The notes beneath the pieces were generated by a model, which worked only from the letters and a program-made list of their open reading frames with translations, searched no databases and was not told the origin of the DNA. From positions 1 through 30,201 of the forward strand of contig JBEKHI010000043.1 of the NCBI GenBank assembly GCA_050012355.1: 30,201 nucleotides of DNA. The letters run 5' to 3'. Made by a program: the position numbers and the translations under genes. This stretch comes from JBEKHI01 sp050012355 (lineage in GTDB: Bacteria; Actinomycetota; Actinomycetes; Streptosporangiales; Streptosporangiaceae). Position 1 is the first letter of the stretch. Each line of letters starts with the position of its first letter. This document shows, piece after piece, positions 22,627-30,160 of the stretch.

Positions 22627-22668
22627 AATGTGCCGTTCAGGCGGGTACAACCGCCTGAACGGCACATT
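22627..22668 (+). terminator. Strong terminator of the sugar importer operon
   Basis: A perfect 18-bp stem: AATGTGCCGTTCAGGCGG (22627-22644), loop GTACAA, and its exact complement (22651-22668). It starts 18 bases after the last stop codon. There is no long U-tract. Confidence 0.85.
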
Positions 22669-22702
22669 CATGTCTGTGGCTCGAGTGGTTCCCCGGATCA
22701 CG

Positions 22703-22731
22703 TTGACAGTTATCGCCGCTTCTGTGACGAT
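22703..22731 (+). promoter_or_regulatory. Predicted promoter of the MFS gene
   Basis: A consensus -35 TTGACA (22703-22708), a 17-base spacer and GACGAT (22726-22731). It lies between the upstream terminator and the MFS start at 22795, giving a leader of about 55 bases. Confidence 0.45.
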
Positions 22732-22794
22732 TTGAGCGCGAGGAGTGGCTTCGTTGCTGGAGGGCGCGAACCGAGGAGCTTGGAGAGGTCGCTT

Positions 22795-24093
22795 GTGCCA
22801 GTGGAGACCCGTGAGAACAAGGGAAGCGGGGAAGGGGAGGCAGGCGGAGGCCAAGGCGACGTAGGCGCGGGGACGCCGCCCGCGCGCCAGGCGACGTTCG
22901 GCGCGCTGTTCTCGATCGGTGAATTCCGCGCGCTGTGGGTGTCCAATGTGACGTCGGTCCTCGGGGACCGGCTCGCCGTGGTGGCGCTCGCGATCCTGGT
23001 GTATGACCGGACGCGATCGCCGGTGCTGGCCGCGATCGCGTACGCGGCGGGCTACGTGCCGTGGGTAATCGGCGGCCTGCTGTGGTCCCACTTGGCCGAC
23101 CGCCGTCCGCGGCGGCAGGTGATGGTCGCCTGCGACCTGATCCGGATGCTGCTGGTCGCCGTCATGGTGATCCCCGCCGTCCCGGTCGCCGCGCTGGTCG
23201 CGCTGCTGTTCATAGCGACGATGTTCGCCCCGCCGTTCGAGTCCGCGAGATCGGCCATCGTGCCCGACATCCTGCGCGGCGAGCTGTACGTACTCGGGAT
23301 CGCGGTCGTGCAGACGACGTTCCGGGTCGGCATCGTGCTCGGCGCGGCGGCCGGCGGCATCATGGTGGCGTTTATCGGTGCCCGGCCTGCTCTCGCGGTC
23401 GATGCGGTGACCTTCGGGGTCTCAGCGATCGCCGTTATGGTCGGAGTTAAGGTACGGCCCGCGGCGGCGGCCAAGCGGCGGGCGAACGCGCTCGCGGAGC
23501 TGAGGTCTGGTTTTTCTTTGGTTTTTTCCGACCCTCAGCTGCGCACGTTGGTGCTTTTCGGCTGGCTGGTCGGGCTGTACGGGGTTCCCGAGGGAATCGC
23601 GGCGCCGTACGCGCAAGTGCTCGGTGGCGGCGCGGTACTGACCGGGTTGCTGATCGCGTCGACGCAGTTCGGCGCCGTCTTCGTCACCCCGGTCTTCTCC
23701 AGGATGGTGTCGCCGGAGCGACGGCTGCGCTGGATGGGGCCGCTGGCGTTCGCGACCTGCGCGACCCTCACGCTGACCGCGCTGAGACCAGGACCGGCGT
23801 GGTCGATGGTGATCTTCGCCGTCGCCGGGGCGTTCGGCGTGTACCAGCTGGCGGCGAACACCGCGTTCGTCGCCCGGGTACCTAACGATCGGCGGTCCCA
23901 GGCGTTCGGCCTCGCGAACGCCGGGGTGATCGTGGGCCAGGGACTTGGCTTCGTACTCGGCGGGGCGGCGGCTGGCCGGTTTGACCCCGCCGACGTGATA
24001 GCGGTGTCGGCTGGCGTGGGCGCCGTGGCCGCGCTGGTGCTGATCCGCGCGTGGCGACGGGCGACGTCAACCCGAAATCAACCCCCAGGATGA
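22795..24093 (+). CDS. MFS transporter, EntS-like exporter group
   Basis: A 432-residue major facilitator protein. The frame is open further upstream into the terminator, but GTG 22795 has GGAGAGG six bases upstream and leaves a normal protein. A hydrophilic Gly-rich start is followed by about 12 membrane segments. The loop between helices 2 and 3 carries the MFS motif A equivalent (HLADRRPRRQVMVACDLIR), and the first helix region has SVLGDRLAVVALAILVYDRT, as in the MFS_3/enterobactin-exporter group. A long central loop (about 205-225) joins the two halves. Drug or siderophore-type efflux is usual in this group; the cargo here is unknown. No biosynthetic cluster is nearby. Confidence 0.88.
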   Translation: MPVETRENKGSGEGEAGGGQGDVGAGTPPARQATFGALFSIGEFRALWVSNVTSVLGDRLAVVALAILVYDRTRSPVLAAIAYAAGYVPWVIGGLLWSHLADRRPRRQVMVACDLIRMLLVAVMVIPAVPVAALVALLFIATMFAPPFESARSAIVPDILRGELYVLGIAVVQTTFRVGIVLGAAAGGIMVAFIGARPALAVDAVTFGVSAIAVMVGVKVRPAAAAKRRANALAELRSGFSLVFSDPQLRTLVLFGWLVGLYGVPEGIAAPYAQVLGGGAVLTGLLIASTQFGAVFVTPVFSRMVSPERRLRWMGPLAFATCATLTLTALRPGPAWSMVIFAVAGAFGVYQLAANTAFVARVPNDRRSQAFGLANAGVIVGQGLGFVLGGAAAGRFDPADVIAVSAGVGAVAALVLIRAWRRATSTRNQPPG

Positions 24094-24127
24094 CATCAAT
24101 GCTCCGGTCCGGGGTCATGATAGAGAT

Positions 24128-24544
24128 ATGGATGATTCATCCAGCCATCTCCGTCTCTCCGACGTCGAACGTGATGACGCCGTCTCCGAGCTGAGCACGC
24201 ATTTCCAGGCGGGCCGGCTCACCATGGAGGAGTTCAGCGAGCGCTCCGATCAGGCGCTGCGGGCCAAGACCCGCGGTGACCTGACCGGGTTGTTCACCGA
24301 CCTGCCCTCCGCGCCGGTCCCGGCACCCGTCCCGGCGGCGGTTCCAGCGTCCCAGGCGGGCAGACAGGCGGTACAGCCTGTTCTAGTGGGCGTGGCCGCC
24401 TTGGCGCTCGTCACGGTGCTCTCGGTGGCGGCCTCGCTGCAGGCGCACCACACGGTAATCATCCTGACTCCTATTATCTTGTGGCTGGTGTTCTTCCGGC
24501 GGCTCGCCCGGCGTCGCTCGCCGATGATCCGCCCCCCGAGGTAA
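24128..24544 (+). CDS. DUF1707 (SHOCT-like) membrane protein
   Basis: A 138-residue protein. The N-terminal DUF1707 domain (about 7-58) reads LRLSDVERDDAVSELSTHFQ, then AGRLTMEEFSERSDQALRAK and LTGLFTDLP. A Pro/Ala-rich linker (about 60-82) and two membrane segments (VLVGVAALALVTVLSVAA and VIILTPIILWLVFF) follow, with a basic tail. DUF1707 proteins are abundant in actinobacteria and of unclear role. The ATG comes six bases after CATGAT and has no ribosome binding site, so it is probably leaderless. Its stop codon lies in the loop of a hairpin (24535-24552), and the cyclo-ligase-like gene begins 20 bp later. Confidence 0.85.
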   Translation: MDDSSSHLRLSDVERDDAVSELSTHFQAGRLTMEEFSERSDQALRAKTRGDLTGLFTDLPSAPVPAPVPAAVPASQAGRQAVQPVLVGVAALALVTVLSVAASLQAHHTVIILTPIILWLVFFRRLARRRSPMIRPPR

Positions 24545-24552
24545 ACCTCGGG
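24535..24552 (+). terminator. Hairpin with the DUF1707 stop codon in its loop
   Basis: CCCGAGG-TAAA-CCTCGGG: a perfect 7-bp stem whose loop contains the TAA stop. It could end the DUF1707 transcript or separate it from the next gene. A direct repeat, GGCATGC (24551-24557 and 24562-24568), follows. Confidence 0.45.
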
Positions 24553-24564
24553 CATGCTAGTGGC

Positions 24565-25242
24565 ATGCGCCGTCATGATCACGACGCCGGCGGTCCCGCT
24601 GGTCTGCTGGCCGCCAAGGCCGCGCTCCGCGAGGAGGTATGGTCCGCGATGCGGGCGGCGAAGGTCGCCCGGTTTCCGGGCGCCGCGGGACGGATACCGA
24701 ACTTCACCGGTTCCGAGGCCGCGGCGCAGCGGCTGCGGGAGATGCCGGAATGGGAGGTCGCCAGGACCCTCAAGGCGAACCCGGACTCTCCGCAGCTACC
24801 GGTGCGCCAGCGCGCGCTGCAGGACGGTAAGACCGTGTATATGGCGGTCCCGAGGCTGGCCGAGCCCGAGCCGTTCTTCGCCCTGGATCCGGACCATGTG
24901 GTGATGGGCTCGGTCGCGGTGGGGGAGGACGGGGCTCGGCTAGGGAAAGGCGGCGGCTTCGCCGACCTGGAGTTCGCACTGGCCAGCACGGCGGGGCTGA
25001 TCGGGCCGGAGACCGCGCGGGTCACCACCGTCCACGAACTGCAGTTGCGGCCAGCCGGCACGATACCGGTGACCGATCACGACGTACTCGTCGACTTCAT
25101 CGTGACGCCGGACCGGATCATCGACTGCCGGTCCCGGCACGCGCCGCGGCCGGCGCCGGCCATCTTCTGGGACGACCTGACGGAGGAGAAGATCGCGGCG
25201 ATACCGCTGCTGTCGGCGCAGCGGGCCACCCGCCGGTCATAG
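24565..25242 (+). CDS. 5-formyltetrahydrofolate cyclo-ligase family protein
   Basis: A 225-residue protein of the 5-FTHF cyclo-ligase superfamily, close in layout to the MTHFSD-like branch. The N-terminal basic helix (AAKAALREEVWSAMRAAKVA) and RIPNFTGSEAAAQRL precede the nucleotide-binding signature GKGGGFAD (about residues 127-134; the classical form is GKGGGYYD). The classical enzyme makes 5,10-methenyl-THF from 5-formyl-THF with ATP. Members of this branch may have other substrates, so the reaction is uncertain. ATG 24565 has CATGCT six bases upstream and no ribosome binding site. The frame extends further back, into the DUF1707 gene, but that would be an unlikely overlap. Confidence 0.8.
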   Translation: MRRHDHDAGGPAGLLAAKAALREEVWSAMRAAKVARFPGAAGRIPNFTGSEAAAQRLREMPEWEVARTLKANPDSPQLPVRQRALQDGKTVYMAVPRLAEPEPFFALDPDHVVMGSVAVGEDGARLGKGGGFADLEFALASTAGLIGPETARVTTVHELQLRPAGTIPVTDHDVLVDFIVTPDRIIDCRSRHAPRPAPAIFWDDLTEEKIAAIPLLSAQRATRRS

Positions 25243-25812
25243 GTCCCTGGTGGTGCATCCCCCGATTACCCCGGGCGCGAACCGTCCGGTCGTAGTTCCA
25301 GTGGGCTAGCTGACAGGTTGAGGCCCGCCGTCGAGGTGGTACCGACCTCGACGGTAGTGGCTCTCACGGCGCCTCGCAGCGGAGATACGTCCGCGGGTCC
25401 TGTTCGGTCATGCGGAAGGCGGGCGCCGGTTTCATTGGCAGGGCTTTGCTGTCGTGCCATGTATCAGGTCCAGGTGTCGCGCATCACTCCGCTCCTTCCG
25501 GGTTTTGTGCTGGTAGCGCCCGTTGGCGCCGTGGTAGCTCATCGATTAGGCCCACGTGTTGCGCATCGTCCGTCCGCTCCTCTCGTTCGTGACAGCGTGC
25601 AGACCGCTGACTGCCTTGATGTCTACACGCCCGGTGATCGTGCCTAGTCACGTACACCATTTAGCTACTCCATGTCCTGAGATGTCGGCGAATCCCGTGC
25701 AATAGTGCACTGATTGGTCCGGATGGGTTATCGTAGCTATACGGAGCTAGTCATATACGATGAGCTGCGACTAGGCGGCACTGTCTTCGAGCCCCATCGG
25801 GAACGGTGGAAC
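25243..25812. other. 570-base intergenic region without a convincing gene
   Basis: Open frames here lack family similarity and third-position bias, and base composition is lower in G/C near 25650-25790. It contains a 10-bp hairpin (25328-25354, listed separately). There is an imperfect direct repeat, with GTGTCGCGCATC at 25474-25485 and GTGTTGCGCATC at 25556-25567, each followed shortly by CCGCTCCT. Close to the cyclase gene, TAGCT (25734-25738) and AGCTA (25745-25749) form a weak inverted repeat. No tRNA or known riboswitch was recognised. Confidence 0.6.
25328..25354 (+). terminator. Hairpin downstream of the cyclo-ligase-like gene
   Basis: CCGTCGAGGT (25328-25337) pairs perfectly with ACCTCGACGG (25345-25354) around a 7-base loop. 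It lies 85 bases after the stop and has no U-tract. Confidence 0.5.
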
Positions 25813-27159
25813 ATGGAAGTCACCTCGTCACCACGGCGCCCCGGTCTGATGCCCGCGCTGCGGGATTGGCCCTGGTGGCGACTGCCATGGGTGCTGCGGG
25901 CTTACGTCACAGTTGTCCCGCTCATCGCACTCGCGGCGCTCGTCGTGGCGGCCGCCACGACCTCGTGGCGCCTCTCTGATCTCGTCAAGTACTTGCTGCT
26001 CATGGTGTGCGGGCTTGTCTCCGTCGCTGCTACTCCTCGCAACATTTATCAAACCGGTGCGTACCAGACCCGGATTGTCCGGGACTTCCTGACGGTCTGG
26101 GTGCTGCCGGTGGCGATCCTGCTCCCGCCGTTTTACGCGCTGGTGGCGCCGATCCCGTTGCTCTTGCTCACCCAGTGGTACGTGCATCGAGGGCTCGTTT
26201 ACCGCCGGGTCTTCACCGTGGGTGCCATCGGCCTCTCCTACGGGCTGGCGTCCTGGGTGTTCCGGCTGGTCCCCGCGGCGCTGGCCGGTCCGTCCGCTGG
26301 GTCGGGGACGCACGCCGTCACCTGGGCGCTGACCGTAGGGGTGTGCGAGCTAATCGGCTGGCTGGGACATGACGCCCTCCTCGTTACCGCGATCAAGATC
26401 ACCGATCCCAGCGCCCGACTTGAGAACATGTTCTCAAGTCGCGAGACTGTTACGTCTGACCTAGCGCAGTTCGATCTCGCTGTCCTCGTCACGGTCGTCG
26501 TCGCTATCAGCCCCGCGCTGGCGGTATTCGCCCTGCCAACGGTGCTCCTGGTGCGCAGGTTCCTTGTGCACGAGACGTTGGTGGCGCAAGCGCGGACTGA
26601 CTCGAAGACTGGGTTGCTGAACGTCTCGACGTGGGAACGCGAGGCGGAGTCGGAGATCGCCCGCGCGCTGCGGACCCGGAGTCCGCTGTCGATCGCGCTG
26701 CTGGACATCGATCATTTCAAGGCCGTCAACGATACGCACGGACACCTGGTGGGGGACCGGGTGCTCCGCGCGGTGACCGACGCGCTCAGCAGTCAGCTCA
26801 GGGACTACGACCGGGCGGGTCGTTTCGGCGGCGAGGAGTTCGTGGTGCTGCTCCCGCAGACAGCCGAGCCTGACGCGCACCGGATCGCCGAGCGGCTGCG
26901 CAACCGCATCGCCGAGCTGTGCGTTCCGGTGGACGACCGGGATGACGCCGAAGTCGTCCGGCTCACCGTCTCGGTCGGCGTCGCGGGCATGGACGGCACG
27001 ATGGGTGAACTGACCGACCTGCTGGCCGCCGCCGACGCGGCGCTGTACTACGCCAAAGAGGCCGGCCGTAACCGGACGCACGTCGCGAACATGGTCGTCA
27101 CCGACTTGCCGGCCCAGACGCCGGATGGTCCGCTCACGCCCGAGCGGCGGGCGGTCTAA
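25813..27159 (+). CDS. Membrane diguanylate cyclase (GGDEF)
   Basis: A 448-residue protein that makes the second messenger c-di-GMP from two GTP. About six or seven N-terminal membrane segments (residues about 30-260; for example VTVVPLIALAALVVAAAT, TVWVLPVAILLPPFYALV, LAVLVTVVVAISPALAVFAL) form an uncharacterised sensor. A GGDEF domain follows: DSKTGLLNVSTWERE, DIDHFKAVNDTHGHLVGD, and the active-site GGEEF (339-343). An inhibitory I-site RDYD (330-333) stands five residues before it, so product feedback is likely. No EAL domain is attached. ATG 25813 is preferred: the open frame back to TTG 25714 has low-G/C codons unlike the rest of the gene. The ribosome binding site is weak (GGGAACGG). 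Confidence 0.92.
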   Translation: MEVTSSPRRPGLMPALRDWPWWRLPWVLRAYVTVVPLIALAALVVAAATTSWRLSDLVKYLLLMVCGLVSVAATPRNIYQTGAYQTRIVRDFLTVWVLPVAILLPPFYALVAPIPLLLLTQWYVHRGLVYRRVFTVGAIGLSYGLASWVFRLVPAALAGPSAGSGTHAVTWALTVGVCELIGWLGHDALLVTAIKITDPSARLENMFSSRETVTSDLAQFDLAVLVTVVVAISPALAVFALPTVLLVRRFLVHETLVAQARTDSKTGLLNVSTWEREAESEIARALRTRSPLSIALLDIDHFKAVNDTHGHLVGDRVLRAVTDALSSQLRDYDRAGRFGGEEFVVLLPQTAEPDAHRIAERLRNRIAELCVPVDDRDDAEVVRLTVSVGVAGMDGTMGELTDLLAAADAALYYAKEAGRNRTHVANMVVTDLPAQTPDGPLTPERRAV

Positions 27160-27207
27160 GTAAAATGACCTGATAAGAGGGATGGCCACGCTGCTACGGG
27201 AGGGCTG

Positions 27208-28338
27208 ATGTTCACCGAAGCGGCACTCGCGGAGGTCACCGCCGGGCTAGCGAAGAACGCCGAGACGCATGACCGGGAGGCCAGCTTCCCCCGGGACGGG
27301 ATCGACGCGGTGTACACGGTCGGCCTGCTGACCGCCACCGTCGGGACGGATTACGGTGGCCCCGGCGCGGGGCTGACCGCCACCACGGACATCCTGCGCG
27401 CTCTCGGCCGCGGAGATCCGTCGGTCGCGCTGATCGCCGCGATGACGCTGTTCGCGCACGCCGTGCACGCGCGCGAGCGTAACTGGCCCGCGGACCTCTA
27501 CCGCGACGTCGTCGCCGAGTCCCGCCAGCGACCGGTGCTGATCAACGCGCTACGGGTGGAACCTGAGCTCGGCAGCCCGTCGCGCGGCGGGCTGCCAGCC
27601 ACGGTCGCTCGCCGCGTCGGCGAAGGGTGGGAACTGTCCGGGCGGAAAATCTTCTCTACCGGCGCCGAGGGGCTGCGCTGGATGATGGTGTTCGCGCGCA
27701 CCGACGAGGACCAGCCGCGAACCGGCACGTTCCTGGTCCGCGCGGACGCACCGGGCATCACCATCGAGCGCACCTGGGACCACCTCGGCCTGCGGGCGAG
27801 CCGCAGCGACGACGTGATCTTCGACCGCACGCCGCTGCCAGCGGACGCGGTAACCGAACTCGCCGTACCCGCACCGAGTCAGCGGCTGAGTCCGTTCCTG
27901 GCCTGGAACGCGCTGGGCATCGCGGCGCTGTACCTCGGAGTGGCGGACGCCGCCCGCGACTGGCTGGTCGGCTTCCTCGCCGAACGCACTCCCACCTCCC
28001 TTGGCAAGCCACTCGCGACCCTGCCGCGCTTCCAGTCCGCCGTCGGTGAGATCGACACCGCCCTCACCTCGGCCGGCGAGCTTGTCGCGTCGCTGGCGCG
28101 GCGCGTTGACAGCGGAGATGAGGCGGCCATTGGCCGGGCTGGGACCGCCAAGCTGACCAGTACCCGCGCCGCGATCGGTGCCGTCGAACTGGCGGTCGCG
28201 CTGACCGGCAACAATGGCCTGACCCGGCGGTACCCGCTGGAGCGCCACTACCGCGACGTGCTCTGCTCGCGGGTGCACGCGCCGCAGGACGACTCGATCC
28301 TGCTCGCCGCCGGCCGCTCGGCCCTCGGCATTGGCTAG
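27208..28338 (+). CDS. Acyl-CoA dehydrogenase-fold flavoprotein
   Basis: A 376-residue ACAD-family protein with N-terminal helices (FPRDGIDAVYTVGLLTATVG, DYGGPGAGLTATTDILRALG), the FAD/substrate region (WELSGRKIFSTGAEG, HLGLRASRSDDVIFD) and a C-terminal helical domain (AKLTSTRAAIGAVELAVALT, NNGLTRRYPLERHYRDVL). Where many dehydrogenases have the catalytic E-G-T segment, this protein reads VHAPQDDSILL with no Glu. It may thus be a flavin monooxygenase or oxidase of the DszC type rather than a beta-oxidation enzyme. GGGAGGG lies three bases before the ATG, which is rather close. The stop overlaps that of the next, convergent gene. Neighbours suggest a shared catabolic role with the Rieske oxygenase; that is inference. 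Confidence 0.88.
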   Translation: MFTEAALAEVTAGLAKNAETHDREASFPRDGIDAVYTVGLLTATVGTDYGGPGAGLTATTDILRALGRGDPSVALIAAMTLFAHAVHARERNWPADLYRDVVAESRQRPVLINALRVEPELGSPSRGGLPATVARRVGEGWELSGRKIFSTGAEGLRWMMVFARTDEDQPRTGTFLVRADAPGITIERTWDHLGLRASRSDDVIFDRTPLPADAVTELAVPAPSQRLSPFLAWNALGIAALYLGVADAARDWLVGFLAERTPTSLGKPLATLPRFQSAVGEIDTALTSAGELVASLARRVDSGDEAAIGRAGTAKLTSTRAAIGAVELAVALTGNNGLTRRYPLERHYRDVLCSRVHAPQDDSILLAAGRSALGIG

Positions 28339-28997
28339 CTGAGCGGCGGCCCGCAACCGAAGACCGCGGTGGTCCACGCGTACTGCGCGTCCAGTATCTC
28401 CCGCAGGAGTGCGATGACCGGATCGTCCAGGCTGAGGTCGTTGGTCACCCTGACCTGGCTGCCGGTCCCGCCGATGGGTACCCAGCCGAGCAGCGCCGCG
28501 CCCATCCGGTCGGTCGCCCACGCCGCGACCGACGGCACTCCGTCGGCTGACTCGAGGTCGGCCGGGTTGATCTTGCCTGCCAGCGCGTCGGCGGTGAGCG
28601 TCCAGTTCGCGACGCTGTCGGTGGCACGGAGCGTCTGAGCCGTCCAGGCCATCGCGATCGAGTCCATCCGGAGCATCCGCTGCATCATCCGGTGCTCGGT
28701 GCTGAAGGCCGCGCCGTCGGGTGTCGGCTGGTCACGCATGGACTGGGCACCGGATTCCAGGAAGGTCAGCAGGTCGCGTCCGCAGTTATCCCACGCGCCA
28801 TCCGGTATCCCGTACGGGATGTGGGAACTCAGCGGAAAAGGGGGATCGGGGAGGGTGTTCTGGCCTAGATGGAGCCGGGGCGATGACGGTGGTTCCGGCA
28901 AATACTCGGCCAGCACGCTGTGCGCGAACTGGCCCAGCCGCCCGTGCCCGTGATCCGGCTCCTGGCCGATCGGGCGAAGCGTTTCGGGAGGGGACAT
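28335..28997 (-). CDS. Unrecognised 220-aa protein
   Basis: A soluble-looking protein. The first 70 residues are Pro-rich (RLHLGQNTLPDPPFPLSSHI). The helical middle has a Met-rich segment (STEHRMMQRMLRMDSIAMAW), and the C-terminal part reads NWTLTADALAGKINPADLES, MGAALLGWVP and LREILDAQYAWTTAVFGCG. No motif or family is recognised. Codon use is like its neighbours and a good promoter stands before it, so I believe it is a real gene. It lies between the ACAD-like gene (tail-to-tail, 4-bp overlap) and the Rieske gene (same strand, 45 bp upstream), so a role in the same pathway is possible. Confidence 0.7.
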   Translation of the reverse strand: MSPPETLRPIGQEPDHGHGRLGQFAHSVLAEYLPEPPSSPRLHLGQNTLPDPPFPLSSHIPYGIPDGAWDNCGRDLLTFLESGAQSMRDQPTPDGAAFSTEHRMMQRMLRMDSIAMAWTAQTLRATDSVANWTLTADALAGKINPADLESADGVPSVAAWATDRMGAALLGWVPIGGTGSQVRVTNDLSLDDPVIALLREILDAQYAWTTAVFGCGPPLS

Positions 28998-29004
28998 GTC
29001 ACTA

Positions 29005-29033
29005 ATCGTGTCATGTTGACAGCGCTGCGTCAG
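29005..29033 (-). promoter_or_regulatory. Predicted leaderless promoter of the 220-aa gene
   Basis: On the minus strand, CTGACG (29033-29028), a 17-base spacer and CACGAT (29010-29005) stand seven bases before the ATG at 28997; no ribosome binding site is present. Next to it, on the plus strand, is TGTCA-TGT-TGACA (29009-29021), a short palindrome that a repressor could use. Confidence 0.45.
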
Positions 29034-29042
29034 CAGATTTAC

Positions 29043-30086
29043 CTAACTAACGGGGGGTCGGTCGGGGCCGGTTGGTCGGGGAGACAGAGCGGCAGCCAGC
29101 ACCCGGCGGAACTCCACCGATACCCGGTCGGCTCGGGTGTGCAGCTCGGCGGCCGGGTCGAGCGGGAACTCCAGGCCGGACAGCGCCCGGCGCTGCAGGA
29201 CGAGGTCCTCGTCGAAGATCGACATCTCGTACTTCGCGGCTGCCTCGGCCGCCTCCGCGTCGGCCAGGCCGGGGCCGGTGAGCGTCTGGAAGACCCGCAC
29301 CGTCGTGGCGTCCTCCGGCAGCACGCTGAACGTGAGGAACTGCCAGCCGTCGGCGTCCAGGTACTCCAGCAGCAGCGTCGCGGTGAGCGGTGCCTGATAC
29401 TCGTAGGTCATCCGGCGCCGCTGTACGGCGGGCCGTTCCCCGGACGCGACCCCGGGGTCGGTCAGGTTGGTGAACGTGTGCTCCCGCACTGCCGTGTAAC
29501 TCAGCCCGTTCCTGGCAACCTCGGCCCGCGGTATCACTTCCGGGCCCGCCCCGCCGATCGTCGCCTGATGGACGAACGGCAGGTGCGCCTCGTCGAGGAA
29601 GTTGTCCACCAGCATCGCCGAGTTCGCCTCGACCCGCAGGGCGGGGAGGAGCACCGTGGCGAGACCGTCTCCGTCGTTTCGGGGAGCGGAAATGCTGGGT
29701 ACGGTGGCGCGCGGTTCCCGCGGAGCTAGCCAGACGAAACCGCCGCTCTCGGTCACCCCATGCGGGCGGGTCAGGTTGGCGCGGGCGGGGATGGAGGCGG
29801 TTTCCTCAAGCGCCGGGATCGCCACGCACGCGCCGTCAGCGGTGAACCGCCAGCCGTGATACGAGCACTGCAGCGTGCCCCCGATCAGTTCGCCCGCCGA
29901 CAGCCGGGCGCGGCGGTGCGGGCAGGCGTCGGCGAAGGCACGGACGGCTCCATCGATCCGGACCAGGGCCCACTGCTGCCCGGCCGCCCGGACCGCGACT
30001 GGCTCCGCGCCGACCTCGGAGGACAGCGCCACCGGATGCCAGAACTCCGCCAGCGCCGGATGCGCGTTGGTGAACTCACCGCTCAT
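29043..30086 (-). CDS. Rieske non-haem iron oxygenase
   Basis: A 347-residue oxygenase component of the aromatic-ring-hydroxylating or O-demethylating type (VanA-like layout). The Rieske [2Fe-2S] ligands are C55/H57 (CPH) and C74/H77 (CSYH). The mononuclear iron site follows in DNFLDEAHLPFVH, with H168 and H173 and the bridging Asp near 165. The C-terminal domain (about 190-330) is typical in length. ATG 30086 is chosen because AGGAGG stands four bases upstream; an earlier in-frame start at 30173 lies in the regulatory region. Such enzymes need a reductase, which is not in this window. The substrate is unknown. Upstream half-sites at 30161-30201 suggest regulation by a dimeric repressor. Confidence 0.93.
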   Translation of the reverse strand: MSGEFTNAHPALAEFWHPVALSSEVGAEPVAVRAAGQQWALVRIDGAVRAFADACPHRRARLSAGELIGGTLQCSYHGWRFTADGACVAIPALEETASIPARANLTRPHGVTESGGFVWLAPREPRATVPSISAPRNDGDGLATVLLPALRVEANSAMLVDNFLDEAHLPFVHQATIGGAGPEVIPRAEVARNGLSYTAVREHTFTNLTDPGVASGERPAVQRRRMTYEYQAPLTATLLLEYLDADGWQFLTFSVLPEDATTVRVFQTLTGPGLADAEAAEAAAKYEMSIFDEDLVLQRRALSGLEFPLDPAAELHTRADRVSVEFRRVLAAALSPRPTGPDRPPVS

Positions 30087-30160
30087 ATACCCTCCTGGTC
30101 CCGATATAACGGTACCCGCGCGCCCGGCAGGGGCTTCCGCACCGGCGAGTTCACCCCGCT

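Noticed and set aside
22630..22794. Upstream extension of the MFS gene
   Set aside because: It would start inside the importer's terminator hairpin. GTG 22795 has a good ribosome binding site and leaves a full-length protein.
25318..25647. 109-codon frame in the gap before the cyclase
   Set aside because: It has no family similarity, no ribosome binding site and no third-position bias, and it runs across hairpin and repeat sequences.
25714..25812. Upstream extension of the diguanylate cyclase to TTG 25714
   Set aside because: The stretch has low-G/C codons unlike the rest of the gene and contains an inverted repeat, so it looks like leader or promoter DNA.
27182..27208. Eight-codon open frame (MATLLREG) overlapping the ACAD start as TGATG
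   Set aside because: It could be a translationally coupled leader peptide, but AGAGGG directly abuts its ATG, and so short a frame is expected by chance.
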